From IMG/VR virus record IMGVR_UViG_3300042562_000542, positions 1 to 39,290 of that record: a stretch of DNA of 39,290 bases. One strand, 5' to 3'. The position numbers and the translations under genes are program-made. The notes under the pieces were generated by a model that saw only the letters and a list, made by a program, of their open reading frames with translations, searched no databases and was not told where the DNA came from. Positions 14,485 through 21,276 of this stretch are shown here, piece by piece. The DNA is from a virus. The first letter of the stretch is position 1, and every line of letters begins with the position of its first letter.

Positions 14485-14712
14485 ATGAGAAACGACCAAA
14501 ATGCATTTCCAGTTACTTACGGCAGCGACGGAGTAGAACATGGCATGACCTTGCGCGATTATTTTGCCGCAGCAGCGCTTCAAGGTTTGATTGTAAGTAA
14601 TCCTGATTGGGAGGAGGATTGGGTTGCACACAACGCATACCTATATGCCGATTGGATGTTAAAGGAACGCAACGAAAAAAACAAAACACGCATCGCAAAG
14701 ATAGGGGCTTAA
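14485..14712 (+). CDS. Small conserved phage protein with 'MTLRDYFAA' motif
   Basis: This 75-residue protein has 'GMTLRDYFAAAALQGLI' (about residues 20-36) and a C-terminal helix 'AYLYADWMLKERNEKNK'. Short proteins with this central motif are very common in phage early regions; their role is not known. The start is one base after the Sak4-like stop, and the stop is two bases before the next ATG, so it is part of one operon. The basic C-terminus could contact nucleic acid. Confidence 0.7.
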   Translation: MRNDQNAFPVTYGSDGVEHGMTLRDYFAAAALQGLIVSNPDWEEDWVAHNAYLYADWMLKERNEKNKTRIAKIGA

Positions 14713-14714
14713 TC

Positions 14715-15107
14715 ATGGAGAAAAACCGTTTGTTTAATTTGGTCGAAACTTGGGCACAAGCCAAGCAAGCCGAGACAATGGCTATCGAGACTCGCCGCAA
14801 AGCCGAGGATGAGATTAGCAAAATCTGCGACATTAACCCCGCGCATGAGGGCACAGTGAGCCTTGAGCTTGACCAATACAAGGTCAAGATCGTGTCCAAG
14901 CTCACGCGCAAAATCGATCCTGACAAACTGCAAGAGATTGCAGGCGAGTCGGGGTTAACCGACCATCTATTTACGCTATTTCGTTGGAAACCTGAAATAG
15001 AAATGAAAACGTGGAAAGCTGCCGATCCGGCAGTCACTAGCGTTTTGATTAAAGCAGTCACCACAAGTGCAGGCCGCCCGAGTTACTCAATCACAACCGA
15101 GGAATGA
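14715..15107 (+). CDS. Conserved recombination-operon protein of unknown function
   Basis: This 130-residue protein begins MEKNRLFNLVETWAQAKQAE, an amphipathic helix followed by 'ETRRKAEDEISKICDINP'. The second half is beta-rich, with 'YKVKIVSKLTRKIDPDKLQ' and 'LFRWKPEIEMKTWKA'. Proteins of this layout often lie between the Sak4-like ATPase and the DUF669 ssDNA-binding protein in phages; the tight spacing here (four bases to the next gene) repeats that order. A role in recombination is inferred from neighbours only. Confidence 0.65.
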   Translation: MEKNRLFNLVETWAQAKQAETMAIETRRKAEDEISKICDINPAHEGTVSLELDQYKVKIVSKLTRKIDPDKLQEIAGESGLTDHLFTLFRWKPEIEMKTWKAADPAVTSVLIKAVTTSAGRPSYSITTEE

Positions 15108-15111
15108 CATC

Positions 15112-15597
15112 ATGTCACAATTTGAAACCATTAACCTGAACGATCTGCCTGAGCAAACCAATGACTTTGCACCGATCCCCGCCGGTGATTACACCGTATC
15201 CATTAAAGATGCCGAGTTAAAGCCCACCAAAGACGGATTGGGTCAGTACATTAAGCTCAAACTCCAAGTGCAAGGCCCTGCCCACGTTGGTCGCGTGATT
15301 TTCTCAAACCTAAACATCCGCAACAAGAGCCAAGCCGCCGAGACAATCGGCAGGCAACAGCTTGGCGCGATCATGCGTGCGTTAGGCATCGCAAGTGTAA
15401 GCGACACAGATCAGTTAATCGGTGCAACTATTGGCATTAAGGTAGCCATTAAAGAGGCGCAGAATGGATATGAGGCGCAAAACGAAGTTAAGGCATACAA
15501 AGCTTTGACCGGCAGCGTGCCAAGCCCCGCGAGTGCTGCGCAAGCGCCTGCACAAGCTACCGGCAAAGCTGCACCGCCCTGGCTTAAAAAGCAATAA
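15112..15597 (+). CDS. ssDNA-binding protein, DUF669 family
   Basis: This 161-residue protein has the DUF669 opening 'FAPIPAGDYTVSIKDAELKP' (about residues 19-38), then 'GQYIKLKLQVQGPAHVGRVIF', an OB-like beta core, and 'GRQQLGAIMRALG'. The tail is Ala/Pro-rich and ends 'PPWLKKQ', which resembles the exposed tails of SSB proteins but is not acidic. DUF669 proteins bind single-stranded DNA and work with Sak4-type annealing proteins. The ATG at 15112 follows GAGGAATGACATC. Confidence 0.85.
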   Translation: MSQFETINLNDLPEQTNDFAPIPAGDYTVSIKDAELKPTKDGLGQYIKLKLQVQGPAHVGRVIFSNLNIRNKSQAAETIGRQQLGAIMRALGIASVSDTDQLIGATIGIKVAIKEAQNGYEAQNEVKAYKALTGSVPSPASAAQAPAQATGKAAPPWLKKQ

Positions 15598-15613
15598 CTT
15601 GGAATAAATAACC

Positions 15614-15724
15614 ATGAATGACTACTACTCAACGTCTGAAGAAGAAATAGCGATTGTTTGGAAAGCGTGGGGCGTAGTCATTTCTTCAATTACTTTAATT
15701 GTGAGCATTTTATGGATGAGTTAA
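15614..15724 (+). CDS. 36-residue single-span membrane protein
   Basis: The frame starts MNDYYSTSEEEIAIVWKAWG, and its second half, 'VVISSITLIVSILWM', is a clear membrane segment of about 17 residues. The acidic start and short tail suggest a small inner-membrane protein. It overlaps the next gene by 13 bases. No family is recognised. It is one of three tiny membrane proteins in the early arm. Confidence 0.55.
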   Translation: MNDYYSTSEEEIAIVWKAWGVVISSITLIVSILWMS

Positions 15725-15951
15725 AAAAATACGCTGAGTTGTGCAAGGCACAACAGCTTTCTATTGATAATTATGCGCGTGTTGTTAACGCGCTCAAAGA
15801 CGATTTCGACAAACTGCAAGGCGCTGTGCTTGCAGAGCGTGAGGCTTGTGCCGTATTGGTAGAGGGTGGTAATCATGTGCATCCGAAAGCGCCGGATGCT
15901 GTTTGGGCAAAAACAATAGCAAAGTTAATCCGCGCAAGGGGCAACGCATGA
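15712..15951 (+). CDS. Hypothetical helical protein, 79 residues
   Basis: It begins MDELKKYAELCKAQQLSIDN and continues with helical 'YARVVNALKDDFDKLQGAVL'. 'AEREACAVLVEGGNH' is a motif seen in many small phage proteins ('REACA...'), followed by a C-terminal helix 'KTIAKLIRARGNA'. I chose the ATG at 15712, since the part upstream is the end of the small membrane protein in another frame. The role is unknown. Its stop overlaps the start of the winged-helix gene as ATGA. Confidence 0.65.
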   Translation: MDELKKYAELCKAQQLSIDNYARVVNALKDDFDKLQGAVLAEREACAVLVEGGNHVHPKAPDAVWAKTIAKLIRARGNA

Positions 15952-16205
15952 CTACCGCCAACAAGATACTAGCCTTTTGCACGACTCCGCGCACGGCATC
16001 CGAGATTGCCACGCATTGCAAAGTACAGCGTAGCTCGATCTATAGCGCTTTAGGGCGCATGCAAATGAAAGGCATTGTGGTACGCATCGGTGATGGCAAA
16101 GAGCGTGCTACCTATGTGTTAAACGATCCGACCCTAGTAAATATGGATGAGTATGAAAACTTAGTGATTAAACACGCACATAACCCTTTTGGATTAAGAG
16201 CATGA
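15948..16205 (+). CDS. Winged-helix DNA-binding protein
   Basis: This 85-residue protein has 'FCTTPRTASEIATHCKVQRSSIYSALGRM' (in two halves, about residues 10-38), a helix-turn-helix of the MarR/ArsR type. A wing, 'KGIVVRIGDGKERATYVLN', follows. It likely binds DNA as a small regulator of the early arm, though a structural or replication role cannot be excluded. Its start and stop both overlap neighbours by four bases (ATGA). Confidence 0.7.
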   Translation: MTTANKILAFCTTPRTASEIATHCKVQRSSIYSALGRMQMKGIVVRIGDGKERATYVLNDPTLVNMDEYENLVIKHAHNPFGLRA

Positions 16206-16396
16206 CACCTGAAAAGATACTACGCAATTTAGAAAATGGTTATTGGATGAACCATGAAGAACAAGCCAAAACAGCCGCTTTTATACGTGAATTGCAAGCA
16301 TGCAACGCTACCCTAGCGGAGAGCATGATTCGCTTTGCTGAGGAAATTGTTGCGCTGCGCCGTGATTTAAATGAGATAAAAATGGGTGAGAAATGA
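16202..16396 (+). CDS. Hypothetical helical protein, 64 residues
   Basis: It begins MTPEKILRNLENGYWMNHEE and is almost all helix, with 'IRFAEEIVALRRDLNEIK' near the end, likely a coiled coil. No family is recognised. It overlaps the winged-helix gene before it and the nuclease gene after it by four bases each, so all three are probably translated together. Confidence 0.55.
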   Translation: MTPEKILRNLENGYWMNHEEQAKTAAFIRELQACNATLAESMIRFAEEIVALRRDLNEIKMGEK

Positions 16397-17424
16397 AAAT
16401 CCCTGAACCAACACACAGCACCGTTGCTGAGATATATAACATTTACACTAAGCGCCGAGAAAAGCCACGGCAGTATCTTGGTTGGTCGCAGATAGGCAGA
16501 TCGTGCGAGCGTGAGTTATGGCTATCCTTTCGCTTTGCGTTTAACAACACTTTCGATGGTCGCATGTTGCGCCTCTTTGATACAGGCTTTCGTGAGGAAG
16601 CACGCATTATCTCTGAGCTGCGCGATATTGGATGCACCGTTGAGTGCGTTGACAAGGCTACCGGCAAGCAGATTGGCGTGGAATCTTTCGGGGGTCATTT
16701 TCGCGGACACGTTGATGCGATTGTGACGGGATTTGTTGAAGCGCCCAAGACACCGCACTTGATGGATGTGAAAACGTGCAGCGTGAAAAACTTTGAAAAG
16801 GTGGTCAAGGATGGGATGCAAAAGACCTATCCGGTGTATTGGGCACAGGCACATGGATACATGGGCAAGCTAGGCTTATCGCGTGGCGCGTACATCTTTG
16901 TTTGCAAAGACGATGAACGTATCCATATTGAGCGTTTTGAGTACGATGCCGCCGTATTTGAAAAGTACGAAAAGCGTGCCGAGTCGATTATCTTTTCTGA
17001 CAGAATCCCGCCCCCATTAAGCACAGATCCATCATGGTATGAGTGCAAATGGTGCTCCGCGCACGACCTGTGCCACGGCAGCAAACTTACGCAAAACGTG
17101 AATTGTCGCACTTGTGCGCATAGCACCGCCGAGCGTGATGGCACTTGGTCGTGTGCGCAATATGAGGCAACCATACCCGACCTCGATGCACAGTTAGCGG
17201 GATGCTCTGCACACATCTTGCACCCTGACCTGACACCTTGGCAATACAAGCCGAGCGATCATGGCGTGATTTGGATGACACCGCATGGAGAAATTGAGAA
17301 TGGCGTAAGTCAGGCAGGCGTGTTTGAGTCGCTTGAGATTGTTGCAAATCCGCAAGCGTGCGCACAGCCTGATAAGTTTGTGGCAGAGACACGCGATATT
17401 TTTGGCGCGAAGGTAATTGGATAA
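16393..17424 (+). CDS. Cas4-like PD-(D/E)XK nuclease with a 4Fe-4S cluster
   Basis: This 343-residue protein has 'GRSCERELWL' with C38, 'FRGHVDAIVTG' (D108), and 'HLMDVKTCS' (D125, K127) forming the PD-(D/E)XK core. A Cys cluster, 'ECKWCSAHDLCHG' (C218, C221, C227), completes a Cas4/AddB-type iron-sulphur cluster with C38. The 110-residue C-terminal part has a second Cys set ('NCRTCAH', 'WSCAQY', 'AGCSAH') and is not seen in short Cas4 proteins. It probably resects DNA ends for the Sak4/DUF669 recombination system. No CRISPR genes are near, so a CRISPR role is not suggested. Confidence 0.85.
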   Translation: MKIPEPTHSTVAEIYNIYTKRREKPRQYLGWSQIGRSCERELWLSFRFAFNNTFDGRMLRLFDTGFREEARIISELRDIGCTVECVDKATGKQIGVESFGGHFRGHVDAIVTGFVEAPKTPHLMDVKTCSVKNFEKVVKDGMQKTYPVYWAQAHGYMGKLGLSRGAYIFVCKDDERIHIERFEYDAAVFEKYEKRAESIIFSDRIPPPLSTDPSWYECKWCSAHDLCHGSKLTQNVNCRTCAHSTAERDGTWSCAQYEATIPDLDAQLAGCSAHILHPDLTPWQYKPSDHGVIWMTPHGEIENGVSQAGVFESLEIVANPQACAQPDKFVAETRDIFGAKVIG

Positions 17425-18365
17425 TGGAGAATTTACATGAGTTGGCTCTTTTCGCAGGCGCTGGTGGAGGAATACTTGGGGGACACTTGCTTGGATGGCG
17501 AACAGTTTGCGCCGTTGAGTGGGAACAATACCCAGCAAGCGTATTGTGCGCCCGACAAAATGACGGGATTTTGCCGCCTTTCCCGATTTGGGATGACGTA
17601 CAAACTTTTGACGGAAAGCCGTGGCGAGGAATTGTTGACGTTGTATCTGGAGGATTTCCATGCCAAGACATTAGTTCAGCGGGAAAAGGTGCAGGAATTG
17701 ACGGAGAGCGATCAAGTATGTGGAAACACATGGCAAGGATCATTGGCGAGGTTAGACCCCAATACGTCTTTGTGGAAAACAGCCCAATGCTCACTACTAG
17801 AGGACTTGGAGTTGTCCTTGCAGACCTTTCCAAGATGGGGTTTGATGCAAAATGGGGCGTTGTATCCGCAGCAGACGTTGGTGCAAACCATCAGCGTGAA
17901 AGAATCTGGATTAGAGCCGAACAACGAAACTTTTTTTCACACACCAAACACAACGGGGATGGACGGAGGCAGCAACAGTCGGAAAGCCTTGAAGAAAAGG
18001 ATGTGGTTAACACCCAGAGTTGTGGAGGTGGACGAATCACCGGAGAATTTCAGGCGCAGAATGAACAACAAACGACCAAACGACAGGAAAGACGGTTTTG
18101 GCAGTCTGACAATGCAAGTGAAATGGCCTACACCAGTAGTACGAGATTACAAAGATTGTGGGACACAAGAAGCAATGGTGAGAGCATTTCAAAACAGAGA
18201 TTCTCCTGGGGTGGCTTTGATAGTGGGAGCAACTCTTGGTGGGAAGTTGAACCCAACATTTCCAGAGTGGCTAATGGGGTGGCCGCTAGGGTGGACAGAC
18301 TTAAAGCCATTGGAAATGGACAAGTCCCATTGTGCGCCGCAACAGCATGGGAGTTATTAAAATAA
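17424..18365 (+). CDS. dcm: DNA cytosine-5 methyltransferase
   Basis: This 313-residue protein has all key C5-methyltransferase motifs: motif I 'LFAGAGGGILGG' (about 9-20), motif IV 'SGGFPCQDIS' with catalytic Cys80, motif VI 'VFVENSP' (ENS for the usual ENV), motif VIII 'QRERIWI' (about 157-163), and motif X region 'LKAIGNGQVP'. The target-recognition part (about 165-270) is short, polar and Gln/Asn/Ser-rich. It probably methylates phage DNA against host restriction. Its ATG is inside the nuclease stop (TAATG). Almost the whole gene is also open in another frame (17437-18360), which may explain the odd target region. Confidence 0.9.
   Translation: MENLHELALFAGAGGGILGGHLLGWRTVCAVEWEQYPASVLCARQNDGILPPFPIWDDVQTFDGKPWRGIVDVVSGGFPCQDISSAGKGAGIDGERSSMWKHMARIIGEVRPQYVFVENSPMLTTRGLGVVLADLSKMGFDAKWGVVSAADVGANHQRERIWIRAEQRNFFSHTKHNGDGRRQQQSESLEEKDVVNTQSCGGGRITGEFQAQNEQQTTKRQERRFWQSDNASEMAYTSSTRLQRLWDTRSNGESISKQRFSWGGFDSGSNSWWEVEPNISRVANGVAARVDRLKAIGNGQVPLCAATAWELLK
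17437..18360 (+). CDS. Conserved-looking overlapping frame inside the cytosine methyltransferase gene
   Basis: A 307-codon frame starts 13 bases after the methyltransferase ATG and ends five bases before its stop. GGAG lies seven bases before this ATG, so it can start translation on its own. The product begins MSWLFSQALVEEYL, has 'DPNTSLWKTAQCSLLEDLE', 'TFPRWGLMQNGALYPQ', 'KWPTPVVRDYKDCG' and 'LNPTFPEWLMGWPLGWTDLK'. These read like protein motifs rather than frame noise; I recall similar 'PEWLMGWPIGWTDL' proteins next to or over phage Dcm genes, but cannot verify this here. The function is unknown. A simple 61/64-per-codon chance of staying open for 307 codons is about 4 in ten million. Confidence 0.65.
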   Translation: MSWLFSQALVEEYLGDTCLDGEQFAPLSGNNTQQAYCAPDKMTGFCRLSRFGMTYKLLTESRGEELLTLYLEDFHAKTLVQREKVQELTESDQVCGNTWQGSLARLDPNTSLWKTAQCSLLEDLELSLQTFPRWGLMQNGALYPQQTLVQTISVKESGLEPNNETFFHTPNTTGMDGGSNSRKALKKRMWLTPRVVEVDESPENFRRRMNNKRPNDRKDGFGSLTMQVKWPTPVVRDYKDCGTQEAMVRAFQNRDSPGVALIVGATLGGKLNPTFPEWLMGWPLGWTDLKPLEMDKSHCAPQQHGSY

Positions 18366-19957
18366 TGCTGCGTGATTATCAACAAAAATCCATCGATGAC
18401 CTTTATGCATGGTTTGCCGAGCATGATTCCGGTAATCCATGTGTAGTCTTGCCCACAGGATCAGGCAAAAGTCACGTTATCGCGGCACTTGTCAAAGATG
18501 CCGTGCAAAACTATCACGGCACGCGAGTGCTTATGCTTACGCACAGCAAGGAGTTGATTGCACAGAATCTAGAAAAGCTGCGCACGCATTGGTCTAACGC
18601 GCCTGTGGGGGTCTATAGCGCAAGCCTTGGCAGGCGTTGCCTAAGCGAGCCGATTACGTTCGCCGGTATTCAATCGGTCAGAAATAAAGGCGCACAAATC
18701 GGACACATTGACCTGTGCATCATTGATGAGTGTCATTCGATCTCCCCTACACAAACGGGGGGCTATCGAACACTTATATCATCCTTGCTTGCAATTAACC
18801 CTGACATGCGCGTCATAGGTTTGACCGCCTCGCCGTATCGTCTTGGTCACGGCATGATCCATGAGGGTGACGATGTGATCTTTGATGATCTCATCGAGCC
18901 TGTGAGCATCGAGCAATTGGTGGCTGATGGTTATCTATCCACCCTGCGCAGCAAACACACAAACCTGACATATTTAACGACAGGAGTTAAAAAATCAGGG
19001 GGCGAGTTTGTCGCAGGCGAGCTTGAGCGTGCCTTAGACACAAGCGATAATAATCAGGCGGTGGTGGCAGAGACAATTGACCGCGCACAGGATCGCAAGT
19101 CGTGGCTAATCTTTTGCAGCGGTGTTAAACATAGCGAACATATTGCGCAATTGTTAAATGAAAATAACATTACTGCCGCCTGTGTAACCGGTGAAACGCC
19201 GAGTGCCGAGCGAGATCGGATCATTCGCGACTTTCAAGCAGGCAAGATTCGTGCGCTAACAAATGTCAACGTGCTAACCACAGGATTTGATTACCCATCG
19301 ATTGATTGTTTGGTGTTCTTGCGCCCCACAATGTCACCAGGGCTTTATTACCAGATGGCAGGCAGGGGCTTGCGTATCGCCCCCGACAAATCAGATTGCC
19401 TAGTCTTAGACTTTGCCGGTAACGTGTCGCGGCATGGCCCGATCACAGCGATTGTGCCACCGAGCAAGCGTGGCAAAGATGATGGCAAAGCGCCCACAAA
19501 ATCATGCCCACAGTGTGATGAGATCGTGGCGATACAGTTGCGCCAATGCCCTCAGTGTGGCTTTGAGTTTGGCGAGGATAAAGAAAAAGAGCCGTTAGTT
19601 TTGCGCAATGATGACATTATGGGCATCGAGTCGTTAGACATGGATGTCAAGCTATGGGCATGGCGCACGCACACAAGCCGCACTAGTGGTAAAGAAATGC
19701 TCAAGGTTACTTATTATGGCGAGTTATCCGACCCACCGATCACCGAGTATTTTCCCGTCTTGCATGATGGCTATGCAGGCGATAAGGCACGCGAAAAGGT
19801 GTCATCTATTGCGACCAAAGCAGGTATAGATTCTAGTACTTTGAACGATCTAGAATCATCTGTCGAGCAAATGCAGCAAAGCTTGCCACCTATTACCATT
19901 AAATACCGCCGTGATGGTAAATTTTTCAAGGTTGAGCAACGTATTTGGGCTGATTAG
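18365..19957 (+). CDS. Superfamily 2 DEAD/DEAH-type helicase with C-terminal zinc ribbon
   Basis: This 530-residue protein starts MLRDYQQKSIDDLYAWF, with the Q-motif-like 'RDYQQ'. It has Walker A 'LPTGSGKSHVI' (about 29-39), 'IIDECHSIS' (DECH box, about 119-127), 'GLTASPYR' (motif III), and the second RecA domain 'FCSGVKHSEHIAQLL' with 'QMAGRGLRIAPDK' (motif VI). Two Cys pairs, 'SCPQCDEIV' and 'QCPQCGFEF', form a zinc ribbon near residue 385. It resembles phage SSL2/RecG-like helicases used in replication or recombination restart. The ATG overlaps the methyltransferase stop; an ATG at 18347 is also possible. Confidence 0.9.
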   Translation: MLRDYQQKSIDDLYAWFAEHDSGNPCVVLPTGSGKSHVIAALVKDAVQNYHGTRVLMLTHSKELIAQNLEKLRTHWSNAPVGVYSASLGRRCLSEPITFAGIQSVRNKGAQIGHIDLCIIDECHSISPTQTGGYRTLISSLLAINPDMRVIGLTASPYRLGHGMIHEGDDVIFDDLIEPVSIEQLVADGYLSTLRSKHTNLTYLTTGVKKSGGEFVAGELERALDTSDNNQAVVAETIDRAQDRKSWLIFCSGVKHSEHIAQLLNENNITAACVTGETPSAERDRIIRDFQAGKIRALTNVNVLTTGFDYPSIDCLVFLRPTMSPGLYYQMAGRGLRIAPDKSDCLVLDFAGNVSRHGPITAIVPPSKRGKDDGKAPTKSCPQCDEIVAIQLRQCPQCGFEFGEDKEKEPLVLRNDDIMGIESLDMDVKLWAWRTHTSRTSGKEMLKVTYYGELSDPPITEYFPVLHDGYAGDKAREKVSSIATKAGIDSSTLNDLESSVEQMQQSLPPITIKYRRDGKFFKVEQRIWAD

Positions 19958-20033
19958 GGAAAACACCTAGTTAATATATTTGTATTTGGTGTAATATTCT
20001 TTTCACGCACTTAACAAAACAAAGGATTACAAA

Positions 20034-20168
20034 ATGAAATATCAACGACACGGCACATGGCACAAAGCCACAGGTGGTTATGCTAAAGGCAGCGAGCGCA
20101 TCCCGCCGGTTGCCTATATTATTGGCGCAATCTTTTTCTGTGCACTTGTTTCGCTTAACTACGTTTAA
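20034..20168 (+). CDS. 44-residue membrane protein
   Basis: The frame starts MKYQRHGTWHKATGGYAKGS, basic and Gly-rich, and continues 'PPVAYIIGAIFFCALVSLNY', a clear membrane span. AAAGGA is placed seven bases before the ATG at 20034. It follows a gap of about 75 A+T-rich bases after the helicase, in which a promoter may lie (TTGTAT and TAATAT near 19979-19996 are weak matches). Function unknown. Confidence 0.6.
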   Translation: MKYQRHGTWHKATGGYAKGSERIPPVAYIIGAIFFCALVSLNYV

Positions 20169-20177
20169 GGGGTCAAC

Positions 20178-20351
20178 ATGGATAAGCCCTATACCACGGC
20201 AGCCGCCACAGACATAGCACGCGCATGGCGCGAAAAGTATGCTTATGTGCCTGCAAGCGAATTGCCTGAGATCATCGCTAAACACACGATGTTTAAGCGC
20301 CACGGCTATGACATTACAAAGGTCGATCATGAGCAAACGCAAAGCGTATAA
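20178..20351 (+). CDS. 57-residue hypothetical protein
   Basis: The frame starts MDKPYTTAAATDIARAWREK and goes on 'YVPASELPEIIAKHTMFKRH', a helical, slightly basic protein. AAGGGG lies five bases before the ATG, a strong ribosome site. The C-terminus overlaps the next gene by 23 bases. No family is recognised; its strong ribosome site and fit in the operon support a real gene. Confidence 0.6.
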   Translation: MDKPYTTAAATDIARAWREKYAYVPASELPEIIAKHTMFKRHGYDITKVDHEQTQSV

Positions 20352-20718
20352 ACCAAGGTTAATACGCATCCCGATGACTAAACAGTTGTACGATGAGTTT
20401 GGTTTGCAGATGCACTCTGCTTTTGCAGAGCTTTGCCGACAGCCTTGTGAAGAACATTTCTGCGCACTTGGCACAATTATGAACGTGGTGAGTATCGCCA
20501 TTGATAAGGATGCAAAGTTTAAAGACGATTTATTGTTTATTCGATCAGGCGTAAACATGATGAGCCAAATAGCCAATAAATGCGTAGCTGGCTTACCGCT
20601 TAAGGATTATGAAATGGACTGCATAAAAATATCTTTGAACCGAATTGATGACATACTGCCTTACATGGATGTAACAAAACTTCACATGGCCAATTTGACG
20701 CTAAAGGGGTTAAGATGA
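20329..20718 (+). CDS. Hypothetical early protein, 129 residues
   Basis: It begins MSKRKAYKPRLIRIPMTKQL, a basic N-terminus, followed by 'LYDEFGLQMHSAFAELCRQP' and helices through 'GVNMMSQIANKCVAGLPLKD'. The C-terminal half holds 'NRIDDILPYMDVTKLHMANL'. No known motif is seen. AAAGG lies before the ATG at 20329. It overlaps the previous frame by 23 bases and the next by four. The basic start could bind nucleic acid; this is only a guess. Confidence 0.65.
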   Translation: MSKRKAYKPRLIRIPMTKQLYDEFGLQMHSAFAELCRQPCEEHFCALGTIMNVVSIAIDKDAKFKDDLLFIRSGVNMMSQIANKCVAGLPLKDYEMDCIKISLNRIDDILPYMDVTKLHMANLTLKGLR

Positions 20719-20828
20719 TTAGCTTTTTATACGCTTGCTTTTTAGTGGCGCTTGGAATTGGTCTGTTTGTTGCCGGTTTGCTTGGTGTGGCTTACCTAAC
20801 TATTTATTTAACAAAGGGCATGAAATGA
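20715..20828 (+). CDS. 37-residue membrane protein
   Basis: The frame starts MISFLYACFLVALGIGLFVA and continues 'GLLGVAYLTIYLTKGMK', so nearly the whole protein is one long or two short membrane segments. AAAGGGG stands before the ATG, and ATGA junctions join it to both neighbours, which supports translation. Function unknown; it is the third tiny membrane protein in this arm. Confidence 0.6.
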   Translation: MISFLYACFLVALGIGLFVAGLLGVAYLTIYLTKGMK

Positions 20829-21076
20829 AGTGTTTAACTGAGTTTGCACGTTGGAAGTTAAATATTAGTATTGATGCCATTGTTCACCCATCCGAGATTT
20901 GGTCATCGTCTTGGGATGCGTGCGAGCAATATTACGCGCCATACTTGTCTGGCCTTGAAAGCAAAATTGCCGAACTTGAGGCAGCAAACATAAAACTAGC
21001 GCGTCACAACGATGAGCTTATCCTTGATCTTCACTTATATGAGTCACATCATGCAAACAGAAACAGCGTTAAATAA
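20825..21076 (+). CDS. Hypothetical protein with coiled-coil C-terminus, 83 residues
   Basis: It begins MKCLTEFARWKLNISIDAIV and has the phrase 'SSWDACEQYYAPYLSGLESK', then 'IAELEAANIKLARHNDELIL', a heptad-like coiled coil. Similar small proteins with 'AW.AC...Y...I..LE..' are common in phage early operons; their role is unknown. The gene overlaps the DUF3310 gene by 26 bases. Confidence 0.65.
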   Translation: MKCLTEFARWKLNISIDAIVHPSEIWSSSWDACEQYYAPYLSGLESKIAELEAANIKLARHNDELILDLHLYESHHANRNSVK

Positions 21077-21275
21077 TCAGATCGGGGGAGATCACTACAG
21101 CAAGCTCAAGATTCAGCCAATGGAGTATTCCATGGCCAATGGGCTTGATGCCTGCCAGCACACGATCGTCAAGTATGTCACAAGATTCCGTGACAAGGGT
21201 GGACTGCAAGACTTGCACAAAGCACAGCACACCTTGCAAATGCTGATCGAGTTTGAAAAAGCAAAAAGAGAATGA
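21051..21275 (+). CDS. DUF3310 (SaV-like) protein
   Basis: This 74-residue protein has the family pattern: 'GGDHYSKLKIQPMEYSMANG' (about residues 12-31), then 'CQHTIVKYVTRFRDKGGLQD' and 'LHKAQHTLQMLIEFEKAK'. DUF3310 proteins are widespread in phages and are sometimes annotated as nucleotide kinases, though the activity is not established. I start at the ATG at 21051. It ends the rightward arm; the convergent metallophosphoesterase gene stops one base away, with no room for a terminator. Confidence 0.85.
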   Translation: MQTETALNNQIGGDHYSKLKIQPMEYSMANGLDACQHTIVKYVTRFRDKGGLQDLHKAQHTLQMLIEFEKAKRE

Positions 21276-21276
21276 T

